The position numbers were made by a program, and so were the translations under genes. A stretch of 64,000 bases of DNA. It comes from Amoebophrya sp. A120. Lineage: Eukaryota; Sar; Dinophyceae; Syndiniales; Amoebophryaceae. Location of the stretch: contig CAJINV010000010.1 of the NCBI GenBank assembly GCA_905178155.1, forward strand, positions 2,180,167 through 2,244,166, read 5' to 3'. The first letter of the stretch is position 1. Each line of letters starts with the position of its first letter. Below are positions 63,999 to 64,000 of the stretch, piece after piece. The notes under the pieces are model-generated. The model was not told where the DNA came from. It saw only the letters and a program-made list of their open reading frames with translations, and did not search any database.

Positions 63999-64000
63999 GT

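Overview
This is a eukaryotic nuclear window. The genes are split by introns, the proteins carry long low-complexity and coiled-coil stretches, and there are no operons or ribosome-binding sites. Its defining feature is an invasion of short intron-forming transposon-like units (introner elements). They have terminal inverted repeats, 5-bp target duplications and TAT...ATA ends in place of GT...AG. Introns of this kind (inverted repeats, flanking direct repeats, non-canonical splice sites) are known from the parasitic dinoflagellate Amoebophrya, so an Amoebophrya-like syndinian is my best guess for the host. That assignment is inference, because the window holds no rRNA or other taxonomic marker.

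Layout. 0.1-1.1 kb: 5' part of a Cdc48/p97 AAA-ATPase gene running off the left edge. 4.7-7.0 kb: a small acidic ORF and a single-exon three-helix membrane protein. 8.6-13.5 kb: two unrecognised genes (possibly one). 14.7-16.5 kb: an MgtE-type Mg2+ transporter. 18.1-18.9 kb: an 857-bp MITE-like element. 19.0-37.4 kb: one giant coiled-coil gene of about 3,550 codons cut by 26 introner elements and four GT-AG introns. 39.7-40.7 kb: a cysteine-rich small protein. 40.7-51.3 kb: a complete tyrosine-recombinase retrotransposon with split direct repeats and four ORFs (unknown, recombinase, CCCH finger, RT-RNase H). 52.6-54.9 kb: an unrecognised gene. 55.1-56.6 kb: GC-rich tandem repeats. 56.7-64 kb: a large unrecognised gene running off the right edge. 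Every host gene I can support reads on the minus strand.

I count 48 introner intervals. 32 have a perfect 5-bp duplication and 7 more have 4 of 5 bases. At the junctions I translated, removing the element plus one copy of the duplication restores the reading frame. At least nine terminal-repeat families are present, yet most share the internal words CATGACAAA and CATTACAAAT. No transposase for them is encoded here, so they look non-autonomous. Two have swollen to about 1 kb through nested repeats.

Limits: exon boundaries were read by eye, no searches were run, and starts of several genes and functions of most proteins remain open.
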